Below are positions 1 through 10,460 of a stretch of DNA of 33,876 bases, piece after piece. Under the pieces are notes generated by a model. That model was not told where the DNA came from. It worked only from the letters and a program-made list of their open reading frames with translations, and did not search any database. The stretch covers positions 1 to 33,876 of the forward strand of contig JBNGIS010008315.1 in assembly GCA_049999725.1 (NCBI GenBank). Direction: 5' to 3'. The translations under genes were made by a program, and so were the position numbers. The stretch comes from Haplomitrium mnioides. Lineage: Eukaryota; Marchantiophyta; Haplomitriopsida; Calobryales. The first letter of the stretch is position 1; each line of letters starts with the position of its first letter.

Positions 1-1180
1 CAGCTCGTTCGATTTCCACCTTGCCACAGACTTTCAATTCAATTCCTTGAAGAAATATTCTTCACATTCCCTTGCTACAACAAAATCCTTTGACAACACT
101 AGTAGCCTTCTCGCAGATCCCTTCTCCATAGGAATTCTCCTCTTTCTCATCATTCACATTCCATTTCATCGTGGCCTTCATCACCACTGACCTTCAAACA
201 GATTTCCGTTCCCACTCCTCGCAGAACTTTACTTTTGACACTTAGCATCAATTCATTCATAGGAATTCCTTTTCCATATCAAATCATTTATTACTTCAGG
301 GAATTCTTCTCAAGTCGATTATTCGTAAGAAATCGTCAATCACAGGGTGTTCATCCTTACTCTGAAACACTTCCTCATAATCTTTCTTCACATTCAATCA
401 CTCGTAGGGCAATTCGCACTCCAATTTCTTACATCTCGCTGGTGGATTCCTCTTTTAGCTTAATTCCCTGCAAATCCATAGCTCGCAACATTGTTCCGAG
501 ACCTTCGATCGCAGCAAAAAGATCCATCACCTATATCTTTTGAATTCTTCTCCACAAGCCAATTCAATTTCTTCACTAATTAATTCTTCTCATCAAATTC
601 CTCATTAGCACCCCAAGAATTCACAGGTTGATCATTCAGCGCGAATCGCCTCTTCCTCCTTGGTGGTCGCAATAGAGCCTCGCCATTTATCCTATAAGTC
701 CTCCCCAATAAATTAGAAGCACTATATAAACAATTTACACTTACTTCCTTTCGAGAGGCAGCCCCACAGGAGTGTAAGGCCACCGCTTAACTCTTTTTGC
801 CCCTGGACGGACCTAGTTCAAGGCACCAACTTCCTTCCTTCGACAAAATTCCATTGGCTCCTGGGCAAGCTATCCACCAACACATATAAAATAGAAATAT
901 ATAGATAGGTAGATATGGGCTGGCTAGCCCTCAACAATTAGATTAGTTTTATAAAACAATATATTTTTTTTCCTTCACTGAAAAAAAACCAACTTCCTCA
1001 TCACCTAGCCCTCTCTCCTTGGCCAATGATATTCAAAATGTTCCTATGATCCTTACATTTTACAACTTTACACTTATTAGTTCAAAACTTGAAGCTTCAC
1101 CATTTCCCTCTCACTCCACTGCACAGGTTAGAAGTCCTTCAAGCCGTTTCTGACCTTTTGTGAGGAACTATGCTCTCACA
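1..1180 (-). repeat. LTR of the first gypsy element (3' LTR, cut by window edge)
   Basis: Bases 1-755 align base for base with 6007-6761 with scattered substitutions, so this is a long terminal repeat. Its inner boundary is placed at 1180: on the minus strand the LTR would begin TGTGAGAGCATAG directly after a purine-rich tract. The other end lies outside the window; the partner LTR suggests about 1.8 kb is missing. AT-rich TATA-like sequence at about 885-905 (minus) could be the old U3 promoter, which is a guess. Short open frames inside it look like chance. Confidence 0.85.
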
Positions 1181-1194
1181 TAGCCCCCTCCTCC
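1181..1194 (-). other. Polypurine tract (plus-strand primer) of the gypsy element
   Basis: The minus strand reads GGAGGAGGGGGCTA and is followed at once by TGTGAG, the usual TG start of an LTR. The position between the end of integrase and the LTR is where a polypurine tract belongs. Confidence 0.75.
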
Positions 1195-1218
1195 ATCGCG
1201 CAGCGTCCTCGCAAGCGT

Positions 1219-2356
1219 TCACAAATGATACCGCTTCACTCTTGATCTATTAACTCTTGTTTCTAACACTTCCCCTGTTAAAGTCTTTAACTCCAGCGAT
1301 CCATTCTCATAAAGTTTTGAAACTGCATAAGGTCCCATCCATCTTACATAGAGTTTCCCTTGGAACCAAAAATAACGACTATCATACAAAAGTACTAGAT
1401 ACCCTTCAGAAATATTCACCTTTTAGAGCTTGGAATCATAGCCTTCTTTCCTTTTGTTCTGGACTTTTTCAGTTTCAACAAGAGCTTGAACTCTTTCTTC
1501 CTCTAGCTTGACTAAGTCCATCATCGGCTTCAATAAACTCTCCTCGTCTGGCTTCTGTTCCTCTTTAGAAATCCTAATCGACGGCAAATCCCATTCCACT
1601 AGTACTAAAGAATGAGTACCATAAACCAGATAGAACGGAGTCTGCTTCGTAGTAACTTTCTCCGTTGTTCTGTATGCCCACAAAGTTGAGTACAGCTTCT
1701 TGTCCCAATCTGACGAGTATGATGAACAAATCTTTGTCAATATCTTACATAACAATCCATTAACTCTTTCAATATGTCCATTCGCTTTTGGGTTATATGG
1801 AGTTGTTTTCCTGTGTTTAATCATATAGGTGTTAGTAAGGCGTTGAATCACCTCATTCAGGAAATGAGTTCCTCTGTCATTAATCAACTCCAACAGACAT
1901 CCAAACCTTGTGATTATGTTTTCAAACAGGAAGTTAGCAACTTCCTCTGCTCCATCTCTACGTGTAGCTTTTGCTTCCACCCATTTGGTAGCATAATCTG
2001 TACACACTAATATATATCTATTTTTATAATATCTAGACACTAGTGTAATAGGCCCTACAAAATCAATGCCCCATTTCTCAAATAGAGCTAAAGGTAAGAT
2101 AGATGTAAGTGGCCAATGGCTGCTTGCTGTTGGTTTCCCCACTCTTTGACATAGGTCACAACTCTGAATATAGCTTTTTACATCCTTATACATCGTAGGC
2201 CACCAATACCTTGCCTCATGAATCTTTTCCACCATGTTCCGCATGGCAAAGTGTCCTCCTACTTCATCATCATGCAACACAGCAATCACCTTTTTTAACT
2301 TCATTAGGACCTAAACAACATCTCAAAACCTCATCAAGTCCTTTCTTATACAACAC
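1219..2356 (-). pseudogene. Integrase of the first gypsy element (broken)
   Basis: The integrase would insert the cDNA into chromosomes. In order are an HHCC zinc-binding region (HDDEVGGHF ... CDLCQR), the DDE core (WGIDFVGPI with the first Asp, INDRGTHF with the second, GHIERVNGLL with the Glu), and a C-terminal region ending in a gypsy-type tail (LYVRWMGPY ... RVNRSRVKRYHL). The main open segment is 1423-2304. An extra A in the A-run near 2291-2296 shifts the frame relative to upstream pol, and a TAA at 1420-1422 splits the C-terminal part. The sister fragment at 6762-7064 has a sense AAA codon there, so that stop arose in this copy. No chromodomain follows; the frame ends at 1219 just before the polypurine tract. 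Confidence 0.92.
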
Positions 2357-3058
2357 TCATTTATAAATTGTATATGGCGCCACCTTCTCGAAAAATATTG
2401 CCTCTTCTTCGTTATTCAAACCAGAAGGTAAAATAGAACTTTCTAAATATATCCAAATCTCTTTATACCAGGGGTTCTCCTCCCCTTCCTTCTCAATTGG
2501 GAACAGATGCTCATCTAGAAAATTATCATTCAAATCATTTGTCTCAACTAGTCCTGGAATTCTGGATAGGAAGTCTGCATTCTGATGTGACTTTCCTAGT
2601 CTTACGTCCACTTCAAAATCAAATTCTTGGAGTAGCAACATCCATATTGCTATCCTTTCAGAAAAATCAAGTTTATTCACTAAATACTTCAATGAATTAT
2701 GATCCACATGAAATACAAATGGATACCCTAGCAGATAATGTCTGAATTTCCTGATTGAAAATATCAGTCCCGACGCTTTTCTCTTTGTCACCGAATAATT
2801 CTTTTTAGTTGCAGTCAATTTCTGACTAACATAATAAATTGGATGGTCTTTCTTATCTTCATCCTTCTGACTCAATACACTGCCTATTGCAAAGGCAGAA
2901 ACATCCATATAGACATGAAACTTTCTATCCCAAATTGGAGGCTTTAGAACATGAGTTGTACTAAGTTTCTCTTTTAACATCTCAAAAGCTTTCTGAGCCT
3001 CCTCTCCCCACTGAAATACAACATTTTTCTACAATAAATCGGTAAGTGGAGCAGCTAT
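2357..3058 (-). pseudogene. RNase H domain of the first gypsy element (broken)
   Basis: The RNase H domain degrades the RNA strand during reverse transcription. The segment shows the retrotransposon RNase H pattern: FHVYMDVSAFAIGSVLSQ (first acidic residue), then YYVSQKLTATKKNYSVTKRK, the Arg/Lys-rich helix around FRHYLLGYPFVFHVDHNSLK, and DFLSRIPGL near the end. It is in the same frame as the RT end at 3059-3298, separated by two in-frame TAG codons, about 3059 and 3015. It ends in a TGA at 2357-2359. Past that stop the same frame runs on towards integrase until the A-run frameshift near 2293. Confidence 0.9.
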
Positions 3059-3291
3059 CTAGAAGTAGTTCTCTATGAATCTTCTATAGTAGCATGCAGC
3101 TCCCAAAAACTCTCTCACTTCCATTACTGTAGTAGGCCTTCTAACTTCCTTTATAATTTTCACTTTGTCCACATCTACTGCGATGCCATCCTTGGAAACT
3201 CTATGTCCCAATAATAATCCTTCCTTCTTTGACAAGCCCTTCAGATACCACTCCAAGTCCACCATAGGGCTGTTCACAATGCCCAGCTTCT
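3059..3291 (-). pseudogene. C-terminal part of gypsy reverse transcriptase
   Basis: This is the thumb and connection end of RT: EGLLLGHRVSKDGIAVD, then PTTVMEVREFLGAACYYRRF, a very conserved Ty3/gypsy signature. The catalytic palm with YxDD is absent because the segment is joined to gag near 3292. The last 46 bases (3246-3291) recur at 7064-7110 in a different junction (see findings). In-frame TAG at about 3059. Confidence 0.9.
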
Positions 3292-4041
3292 GCTGCATTC
3301 ATCTTGAATCTTTGAGAGTAGTTCCTCACTGCTTCCTTTTTCTTTTTCTTTGTCGAGGTCAACTTGGTTAAAATCCTCGTTGAATACGCTGCCCCTCTGA
3401 ACTTTGTCACAAGGGCTATCCTCAGATCTACCCATGTACCAAAAACTGCTCCCATATTGTCATACCATTCTCTTGCCTTACCTGAAAATAGAGCATCCAC
3501 CAATCTTAACCGATTTGTATCTACATCTTCCTGATTAGCTTTGCTAATGCCTTCAAACCTTTTCACCCATGTGTCCACATCGTCTTTGGATCTCTCTTTG
3601 AAGATCTGGTATTTCAGCTTTGTTCAATAACCCCCTACAGAAACTTGTTGTGTCATAGTTGATACCGTAGGAAACAGAGTCACATATGTCACCCCTGTTC
3701 TCAAAATAACGCTAGGTTGTGAAGCTCCACTACCTTTAATACTAACAGGTGTGGCTGAATTCCTAGAAGAAGAAGAAGAAGTAGAAGTAAAAGAAGGTAG
3801 ATTTAACTTTGGGAATGATGTTAACCCAATAGTGCCTCCAAGAGCAGTAATATCTGTCCACTGAAACTGAGCTAAGGGTGACTGAGGCCTAGAAGGTTGA
3901 GCTCCCCCCTCTATAGGTTCCTTTTCCGCTACCCGTAGCTTTCACTTCTTTAGACTTCAATTTAAACTCCTCCCGTCTCTCCACTCTTTCTTCTCTCTCT
4001 TTTCTTTGTCTCTCTTTGTCCTCTTCTAAGATTTCACGCAT
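3292..4041 (-). pseudogene. gag remnant of the first gypsy element
   Basis: Gag forms the virus-like particle. A plausible start is the ATG at 4039-4041, opening 50 codons rich in Glu, Lys and Arg (MREILEEDKERQRKEREERV), likely a coiled coil; this frame stops near 3890. A GAA/GTA-rich low-complexity stretch lies at 3765-3792. The capsid part is readable from about 3606 to 3201: DTWVKRFEGISKANQED, then LVDALFSGKAREWYDNMG and the YSQRFKM segment, the usual Retrotrans_gag arrangement (W near the start, REWY/DWY in the middle). At least one frameshift and one TGA separate the N-terminal and capsid parts. No zinc knuckle and no protease remain: the deletion removes everything up to late RT. Confidence 0.78.
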
Positions 4042-4186
4042 TCACATCTTCTTTTGCTAATTTCCCAAAAAAAAAACTTTCACAATAGAATGTTAAGAAC
4101 AAGATTTAAAAGTGGCGAGTAAAACAGGTTCCCAACATTACTGATGATACTATACCCACTTCTAAGAGCAAATACTAGAAATTAGA

Positions 4187-4204
4187 TCCCCAACAACAAC
4201 GCCA
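4187..4204 (-). other. Primer binding site, Asp-tRNA type (decayed)
   Basis: The minus strand reads TGGCGTTGTTGTTGGGGA. The Asp-tRNA primer site used by Tat and Athila elements is TGGCGCCGTTGTCGGGGA, so 15 of 18 positions match and all three differences are C-to-T changes. It sits between the LTR and the gag start at 4041, leaving a leader of about 145 bases, as expected. Confidence 0.7.
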
Positions 4205-6761
4205 AGAAATCACATATCATAGCACAACAGTGGCACTCCAACCCCAAAAAGAACAACTTGAGATCAAACCACATAAGATCTATATAGAAATCTGCTTTTA
4301 ATTCACTTTTACCAACTTTCCATATTCTTTAAAAGAGTTTTGAAACTGCACTCTATCAATTCAGAGATGGATCTCTCTCCACTCTAGGTCTGACAACCTT
4401 TACTCCACAAAATCAAACACATAAACCACTTCTACTACTCACTATAATAAAACAAAAGCCAAGAATTACTCAAACTGTATGACTGACATTTCTAGGATAA
4501 GAAAGCTGTTGTACAGGCTGATTTTAAACTTGAGCTGTATTAGAGAAACTCCCAAGCAACCAGTTACCCAACTTGCTTGAAACTCTCAAACCAACACTCC
4601 GACGCCTACCTTCATTACAACTTCTCACTTCCCTCAAACTAGATACTTAGACCACTCCAACCTAATATATCCCAGAGCTTGATGTTGAGAACTCAGCTAT
4701 AGAACAACCCTCCTAATCTCACATCCACTTGTTGTTCCTCCAACCACCCACTACTCTGTTTGCTTGTGAAATGCCCACATATTCCCTAGGCATACACAAA
4801 TCTTGAGCACTCCTTACTCTACTGCAACCCACCAACCAGTATCCACTAACTAGAGAATCACATAAGGTTCTCTCCTTAAGAATTTAACAAATTTAGAACA
4901 GAACAGAACTTAAAGCATAATTGATTTACCACTAAACCTCCTACAAATCCCAATCTGGAACTCAAAACTTAGACCCACCAACAAAACACACTCAGGTACC
5001 CCTTGACATGCACTTCTCTAATGCAATCTGATTGACTTCTTCAATTGCAAACCTGCAAAACATCCACCAATCAAATCTAACTCCAAATCCTTATTCCTTC
5101 ATCAAAACTACTCCTCATGAATTTGCAATCAACAACCATGAGCAGGAGATCTCACAGACAAGAATCTCATAATCTTTACTTTGAAGCACACTTGTACAAT
5201 GAGACAACCAGCAGAACAGGAACTCGCCAATAGGCTTGTACCTCCTGTCTTGCTCAACTGACAATAACAGCCCTAACAGTTCCAAATCAACTAACTTGCT
5301 TCTCTACATGCTAACTTTTCCACACTAAGTTTTCAATAAGAACTAACAACTCACAGGTTGTTTTTAAACTAAATAACATGCTTTCACTAACTTAGACTAA
5401 ATCTGCTCGTCATAAGAACTAATTACTAGCAATTGTTCTTATGCTAATTTTTGTACTTTCACTAACTCTTCCGTTTCCTCTCCCTTCAATTTTGAACTTT
5501 TCGAATTCCTCCAAGTAGTCGTTTCGCCCTTTCAAACTTTCAAACTTTCAAATTGACTTCCATACTGAAACCATGACAAATTACCGATTCTCCATTCAAA
5601 CTTCTCTTCTCGCTCGCCTTTTCGCAACAATCCTTGTCGCACAAAGTACCAACAAGTCACCATTTCATCCATCATTGTTTTGCTTCATTGCTTTTTCGCC
5701 AATCACCAGCCCGTCGAACGCCTCGAAACGTAACCTTCCTATCTAGGGCTCCTCACTTTGGATCCCCACATGGAACCAATTTACCCGGGGACTCCACTTC
5801 GGATCCCCACATAGACACTCAACGGAACCCCCTTAATCGAGGTATCCTACCACGGAAGACGGAACGGAACCCCCTTAACTGGGGTTCCCCACTTAGGAAG
5901 GCAAGGTTTTGACACCTTCTTTGGACCACAGACTCTTCAGACCTTCTTCCGCTCGCTTCCAAATCATTCTTGTTCCTTTAAAATTTAATTCCTTCCTAAT
6001 TGCGCAACAGCTCGTTCGATTTCCATCTTGCCGTAGTCTTTCAATTCAATTCCTTGTAGAAATATTCTTCACATTCTCTTACTACAACAGAATCCTTCGA
6101 CAATGCTAATAGCCTCCTCGCAGATCCCCTCTCCATAGGAGTTCTCCTCTTTCTCATCATTCACATTCTGTTTCATCGCGGCCTTTATCACCATGGACCT
6201 TCATACTGATTTCCGTTCCCACTCCTTGCAGAACTTTACTTTTGACACTTAACATCAATTCATTCATAGGAATTCCTTTCCATATCAAATCATTTATTAC
6301 TTCAGGGAATTCTTCTCATGTTGATTATTCGTAAGAAATTGTCGATCGGAGGGTGTTCATCCTTACTCTAAAACACTTCCTCATAATCTTTCTTCACATT
6401 CAATCACTTGCAGGGCAATTCGCACCCCAATTGCTTACATCTAGCTGGTGGATTCCTCTTTCAGCTTAATTCCCTGCAAATCCATAGCTCTCAACATTGT
6501 TCTAAGACCTTCGATCGCATCAAAAAGATCCATCACCCATATCTTTTGAATTCTTCTCCACAGGTCAATTCAATTGCTTCACTAATTAATTCTTCTCATC
6601 AAATTCCTCATTAGCACCCTAAGAATTTACAGGTTGATCATTCAGTGTGGATCACCTCTTCCTCCTTGGTGGTCGTAGTAGAGCCTCGCCATTTATCATA
6701 TAAGTCCTCCTCAATAAATTAGAAGCACTATATAAACAATTTACACTTACTTCCTTTTGAG
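4205..6761 (-). repeat. Second LTR of the gypsy element, shared boundary with the next remnant
   Basis: The part 6007-6761 matches 1-755. The stretch 4205-6006 has no partner in the window but lies between the PBS and the proven LTR part, so I assign it to the LTR, giving an original length near 3 kb. At 6761/6762 it breaks off and continues with integrase sequence matching 1385 onward; the piece equivalent to 756-1384 is deleted. No coding signal is seen; frames at 5634-5912 and 6408-6614 look like chance. Short direct repeats with a period of about 42 lie at 5751-5812 and 5821-5888. Confidence 0.75.
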
Positions 6762-7064
6762 TACAAAAGTACTAGATACCCTTCAGAAATATTCACCTTT
6801 TTGAGCTTGGAATCATAGCCTTCTTTCCTTTTGTTATGAACTTTTTCAGTTTCAGCAAGAGCTTGAACTCTTTCTTTCTCCAGCTTGACTAAGTCTATCA
6901 TCCGCTTCAATAAACTCTCGTTGTCTGGCTTCCGTTCCTCTTCAGAAATCCTAATCAACGGCACATCCCATTCCACTAGTACTAAAGAATGAGTACCATA
7001 AACCAGATAGAATGGAGTCTGCTTCGTAGTAACTTTCTTCGCTATTCTGTAAGCCTACAAAGCT
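6762..7064 (-). pseudogene. Integrase C-terminal fragment of a second gypsy copy
   Basis: This stretch aligns with 1385-1686 and encodes the end of the integrase core plus the start of the C-terminal region (EWDVPLIRISEEERKPDN, then KVNISEGYLVLLY). The frame is open from 6976 to 6728, running past the junction into LTR sequence. It keeps a sense codon where the first element has TAA (1420-1422). It is cut at 6761 by a deletion to the LTR and at 7064 by a junction to RT-derived sequence. Confidence 0.88.
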
Positions 7065-7480
7065 ACCATTTTAAGTCCACCATAGGGCTATTCACAATGC
7101 CCAACTTCTTACCACAAACTCTTACAGATCCATCAGGTTTGAGAACTACCACAATAGGTGAAACCCAATCTGTGAGGCCTGCGTGGGATATGATGCCTGC
7201 ATATAACATTTTTGTGATGTCTTTCTAAACCAATTTGGTGTATTTAGGATTGAGCCTATACGGATGCTTTCGTATAGGGTGAGCATCCGATCGAAGCCTG
7301 ATGTGATACTTGTATATAGATGCTGGGATTCATGTTATCTCATCATATTCCCAAGCAAAAACATCAATGTATTTGTGGATAAGTTGTAAGAAGGCCGGTT
7401 CTTGGGCCTCAGAAATCCTGTCATAAATTTTGAGACTCTTGTGTTCTGCTAGGAGAATTGGTAAGTCCTTAAACTGCACT
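7065..7480 (-). pseudogene. N-terminal part of gypsy reverse transcriptase (second copy)
   Basis: On the minus strand the segment reads HPYRLNPKYTKLV, one stop (TAG, 7226-7228 region), then AGIISHAGLTDWVSPIVVV and LKPDGSVRVCG, the fingers region of Ty3/gypsy RT. The palm is missing: right after VRVCG comes the 46-base segment also found at 3246-3291, and then integrase. The fragment is in the expected order downstream of the protease (7492-8234), so it belongs to the same remnant. Confidence 0.83.
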
Positions 7481-7491
7481 TCCAAAAAATT

Positions 7492-8234
7492 TCATGTGAG
7501 AAAGAGATTGGCGAAAGGATCAAGAGTATCATTTTCAATTTCTGGGACCAAGAATTGCGAGGCTGTATCCACTAGAGATAAATCTGTAAATTGCTTCTCC
7601 AAAGATTGAGGGGATGGAGAAGGGGCTTGTGTATATATAAAGAGAACAACTCTATGTCCTGGAGGTCCAATGGTCAACGTTCCATTTGCAAAATCCAATT
7701 TTGCATGGCTTTGTTTAAGCCATGGACGCCCAAGGAGTAAAGGGTATTGTTTCGTTACATTGTGCGCATGACCAAATAATGAACCAAGTATTCCTGGTCT
7801 GCAAAGAGAGTTGGCATATTTTTTAGAACTCCTAGTGGAAAAACATTGCTGCCATTGGCAAGGCAAAGAACCAGAGAGGTTTTTTGTAGAGCATTGGTAG
7901 GATATCCAATAGAGCTCATCGTATGCTCTGTCATGATGTTAACCGCTGAACCAATGTCTAAATGTGTCGCTGGAATCATTACACCATCTATGAGGATGGC
8001 AGTGGCTGGTGTCCCTAGGTCATATAAGGAGACCATGTGGACAACAGATAAGGTATCCTCGTCAAGAGGTAGCTTTGCCATTGGAGGAGGATCTGAAACC
8101 AGACTAAGAGGAATGGAAGGAGAAGAAGAAGAAGAAGGGTCCTTGATTGGAAACGCTGAAGGTGTGTGACGCTTAACTGCCTTAGGCTTGTTGGCCTTTA
8201 CTAAACAAGTTGTTTGGGAATTCTTCTGAGGCAT
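7492..8234 (-). pseudogene. Retropepsin (aspartic protease) of the second gypsy remnant
   Basis: The protease would mature gag-pol. At 8234-7755 the frame gives a Ser-rich linker and then the active-site region ATHLDIGSAVNIM, where D-I-G-S replaces the usual D-T/S-G; the flap-side segment VLCLANGSNVFPLGV follows. The end of the domain, QYPLLLGRPWLKQSHAKLDF with the ILGRPWL-type signature, continues in another frame (7866-7492), so a frameshift lies near 7755-7790. The frame is in register with the upstream linker (8804-8451) across two stops, TAG at 8451 and TGA at about 8226-8228. Confidence 0.85.
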
Positions 8235-9230
8235 GACAAGAGCGGATCAAAGAGAATTGCGAGAGGGCGCATGGAGGCGCAAAAGCTGGCCAATGGACAT
8301 ATGTGCATGTTGTTGAGCAACATCTGCAAATATATCATATGGTGCAATGTTCTGCAGGGACAAGGGAAGAGCCTTGCACTTATGACGCCTCATGGGAATC
8401 CCTTTGATGGTCGTCTTGGGAGGGAGAGGTAGAGCTTCAGCTGTAGCGTTCTAGTATGGGCCAAGAGAGGACATATTCTGGTTGAGTGGAACATAAGGAG
8501 AAGGAATAGGATCCACTAGAGTGTGCGCTGGAATCCTGTAAGGGAGATTAGCACGAGCATTGGGTATGGCCGGATTGGTGGAAAAGGTAAGCTTAGGCGC
8601 TCGTGCAAGTGGGGCAGCCAAAGGAGGGGTTGCCACTACACAAGCATCCTCACAACGAAGAGGTACAATAGGTGTGGCCAATTGGGCCCCAGATCGCAAG
8701 GTAATATTTACTCGAGCCACCTGCACTTGCTGGACATTTTGTGGTAGACCAGCATTTGATGTAGTAGGGAGAGGGAGAACTGGAGTCGCTTGAGGGGCAC
8801 TCAATAGCTGAGGCTAAGGGGCAAGAGCCAAAGCCAATTGTTGAGCTGGCTGAACTGCTTGAGTCTGATTGGGCTGCACTTGGTAATACGTAATATATGG
8901 TGGCGGAGGGGCATACCCTGCTCCTGAATTATGAGTTTAATGTGGTGTTGATTGATATTGATGTGTTGGTTGATATTGTGGTTGCTGATATTGCGAAGCC
9001 TACGGGTAGCCTATTTGAATGTACCCAATTTGGTGTTGTTGAGGAGCATGCTAGTTATATGGATAAGACTGATAGTTCTGTTGTTGCCTATACTGAGGCT
9101 GTTGTGGAGCATAATAAGTATTAGAGTTCTGGCCTTGATGTCTAAACCGATTATTGTAAGGTCGTTGGTTTGGGTAACCTTGATTTGGCTGCTAGTACAT
9201 AGGCTGAGGTTTGTTCTGATAGTATTGCCT
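8235..9230 (-). pseudogene. gag-protease linker, Pro/Gln/Tyr-rich (second remnant)
   Basis: The minus-strand frame is open over 8804-8451 and, with one TAG, runs on to 8235. The part next to the protease (YDIFADVAQQHAHMSIGQLL) resembles the short helical segment that precedes retropepsin in Athila/Tat polyproteins. Further upstream (about 9230-8810) the translation is low complexity, dominated by Gln, Tyr, Asn and Pro, as in many plant gag tails. Several stops and at least one frameshift are present. Confidence 0.65.
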
Positions 9231-9724
9231 TGTACGAGGGTGAGGGCATTCTCTGGAAAGATGATCAAAGCTCTAGCAATTATAACATATCTGTCCCATA
9301 AGAGGCCTATACTGAGCATATGGAGGATTGCCTCCTTGCTGCGTGGCAGCTTATGGGTAACTTTGTTGATGACAGAGGTTGGCTGTGCAGTCGGAGGAGC
9401 CTAGTATATAGGAGCAGGGACTTGACTTGCGGTTGGTGTCGCTTCAAGCAAAGTGGAAGAAGCCAACACTGCTGTACGAGAAGGAACAACAACCATATTG
9501 ATAGTAGCACTTGACTTGGCTTCCACTACTCGAAGCCTTTTCCAGATATGACAAACAGTTGTCTCATGGTCGGAGCACAAACATAAGTCGCACCAAATGG
9601 CCGAAGGACAAGCCTCTAAGGAAGAATGTTGCTGATTACATCTGGTGCACCAAACATTGGCACGCTGAGATTGTGTATTGGATCCAGCACCTGATTGTAC
9701 CATCTGTATTTTCATATTTGCCAT
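9231..9724 (-). pseudogene. gag nucleocapsid with three zinc knuckles (second remnant)
   Basis: Three CCHC-like knuckles bind the RNA genome. The first, CTRCNQQHSSLEAC, lacks one residue before His. The second, CDLCLCSDHETTVC, is a perfect C-x2-C-x4-H-x4-C. The third (about 9240-9285) reads C-Y-N-C, then a TAG stop, then SFDHLSREC, and also has perfect spacing. The first two are in the frame of 9724-9401; the third is in a shifted frame, so an indel lies between 9285 and 9401. Three knuckles in a row is more than most plant gypsy gag proteins carry. Confidence 0.8.
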
Positions 9725-9841
9725 CTAGTCAGCAAGAAGATTTGGGATATCATTTCTTACTTGTGCTCTAAACTCAGCAAATTCATCTCGACGTGAGTTA
9801 GAAGCAATGGAGGATTCAGATCTAGCAGGAACTGTTGGATT

Positions 9842-10460
9842 CTACTGTGAGTGAGTCGGTGCAACAGTCTTGGTCGCATGTGAGGCACCATAACTCAGGG
9901 TGCTCATGCTGGGCACCTTGCTAGGGGAAGAGGAAGCGCCCGAAGCGAAGCATTCTCTCCTCAAAAGCATTTTTTCGTATGAAGTACCCACTTGAATGGC
10001 TCTATCTAAGGTCTGCGGATCTTGGAGCAGTACATGCTCTTGAATGGAATTAGGTAGACCTTTTATGAAGAACCCGGTTTGATATTCTACTGGTGGAGGA
10101 GTTCTTCTTTTACTGACAACTACTTTAAATTTGTTTTTGTAGTCTGGAATGGACTCTTCCTCATACATTTGAATGCAAAAGAGATCATCCCAAGCACGAT
10201 CAAAGTGGTATGCTGGACAAAAACGGTCCAAAAAAGCAGTACAAAGATCAGGCCATGAAACTATGGCAGAGGCCTCTCTAAAATACTAGTTGATGGCATC
10301 GCCATTTAAGGTGGTCGGAAATTAATGCCTAAGAACATCCTCAGGATCTTCTGTAGTTGCGGCTAAGGCCAGAAAACAATTCAGATGGGTGTCTGCATCT
10401 ACACGGTCAACTACCATCTAGCTAGTAAATTTCTGGCATGTATACCTCAAAGGTAAGGGC
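9842..10460 (-). pseudogene. gag capsid domain of the second gypsy remnant
   Basis: The frame 10231-9842 and its continuation upstream to about 10460 show the Retrotrans_gag pattern: a start near VDRVDADTHLNCFLAL, then SWPDLCTAFLDRFCPAY, YEEESIPDYKNKFK and YQTGFFIKGLPNSIQEHV. Three in-frame stops upstream of 10231 sit at places where the family usually has a Trp or aromatic residue, fitting TGG decay. This gag differs clearly from the one at 3292-4041, so the two remnants come from different subfamilies or this copy is a recombinant. Confidence 0.8.

Larger units (their letters stand above)
1..6761 (-). mobile_element. Ty3/gypsy retrotransposon, Athila/Tat-like, decayed
   Basis: Read on the minus strand the order is LTR (about 6761-4205), PBS (4187-4204), gag (4041 to about 3292), end of RT, RNase H, integrase, polypurine tract (1181-1194), LTR (1180 leftwards past the window edge). 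The order RT-RNase H-integrase defines Ty3/gypsy. The Asp-tRNA-type PBS, the very long LTR and the absence of a chromodomain point to the Athila/Tat branch; that lineage call is inference. Protease and most of RT are missing: gag is joined directly to the last part of RT near 3292. Several nonsense codons and one frameshift make the copy dead. Bases 1-755 repeat at 6007-6761, which proves the LTR pair. Confidence 0.88.

Noticed and set aside
235-543. Plus-strand open frame of 102 codons
   Set aside because: It lies in the LTR, on the strand opposite the element's genes; the matching LTR stretch at 6240-6550 does not keep it open.
8952-9404. Plus-strand frame of 150 codons, rich in Leu and Ile
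   Set aside because: It is the antisense shadow of the Gln/Tyr/Asn-rich gag tail and third zinc knuckle on the minus strand.
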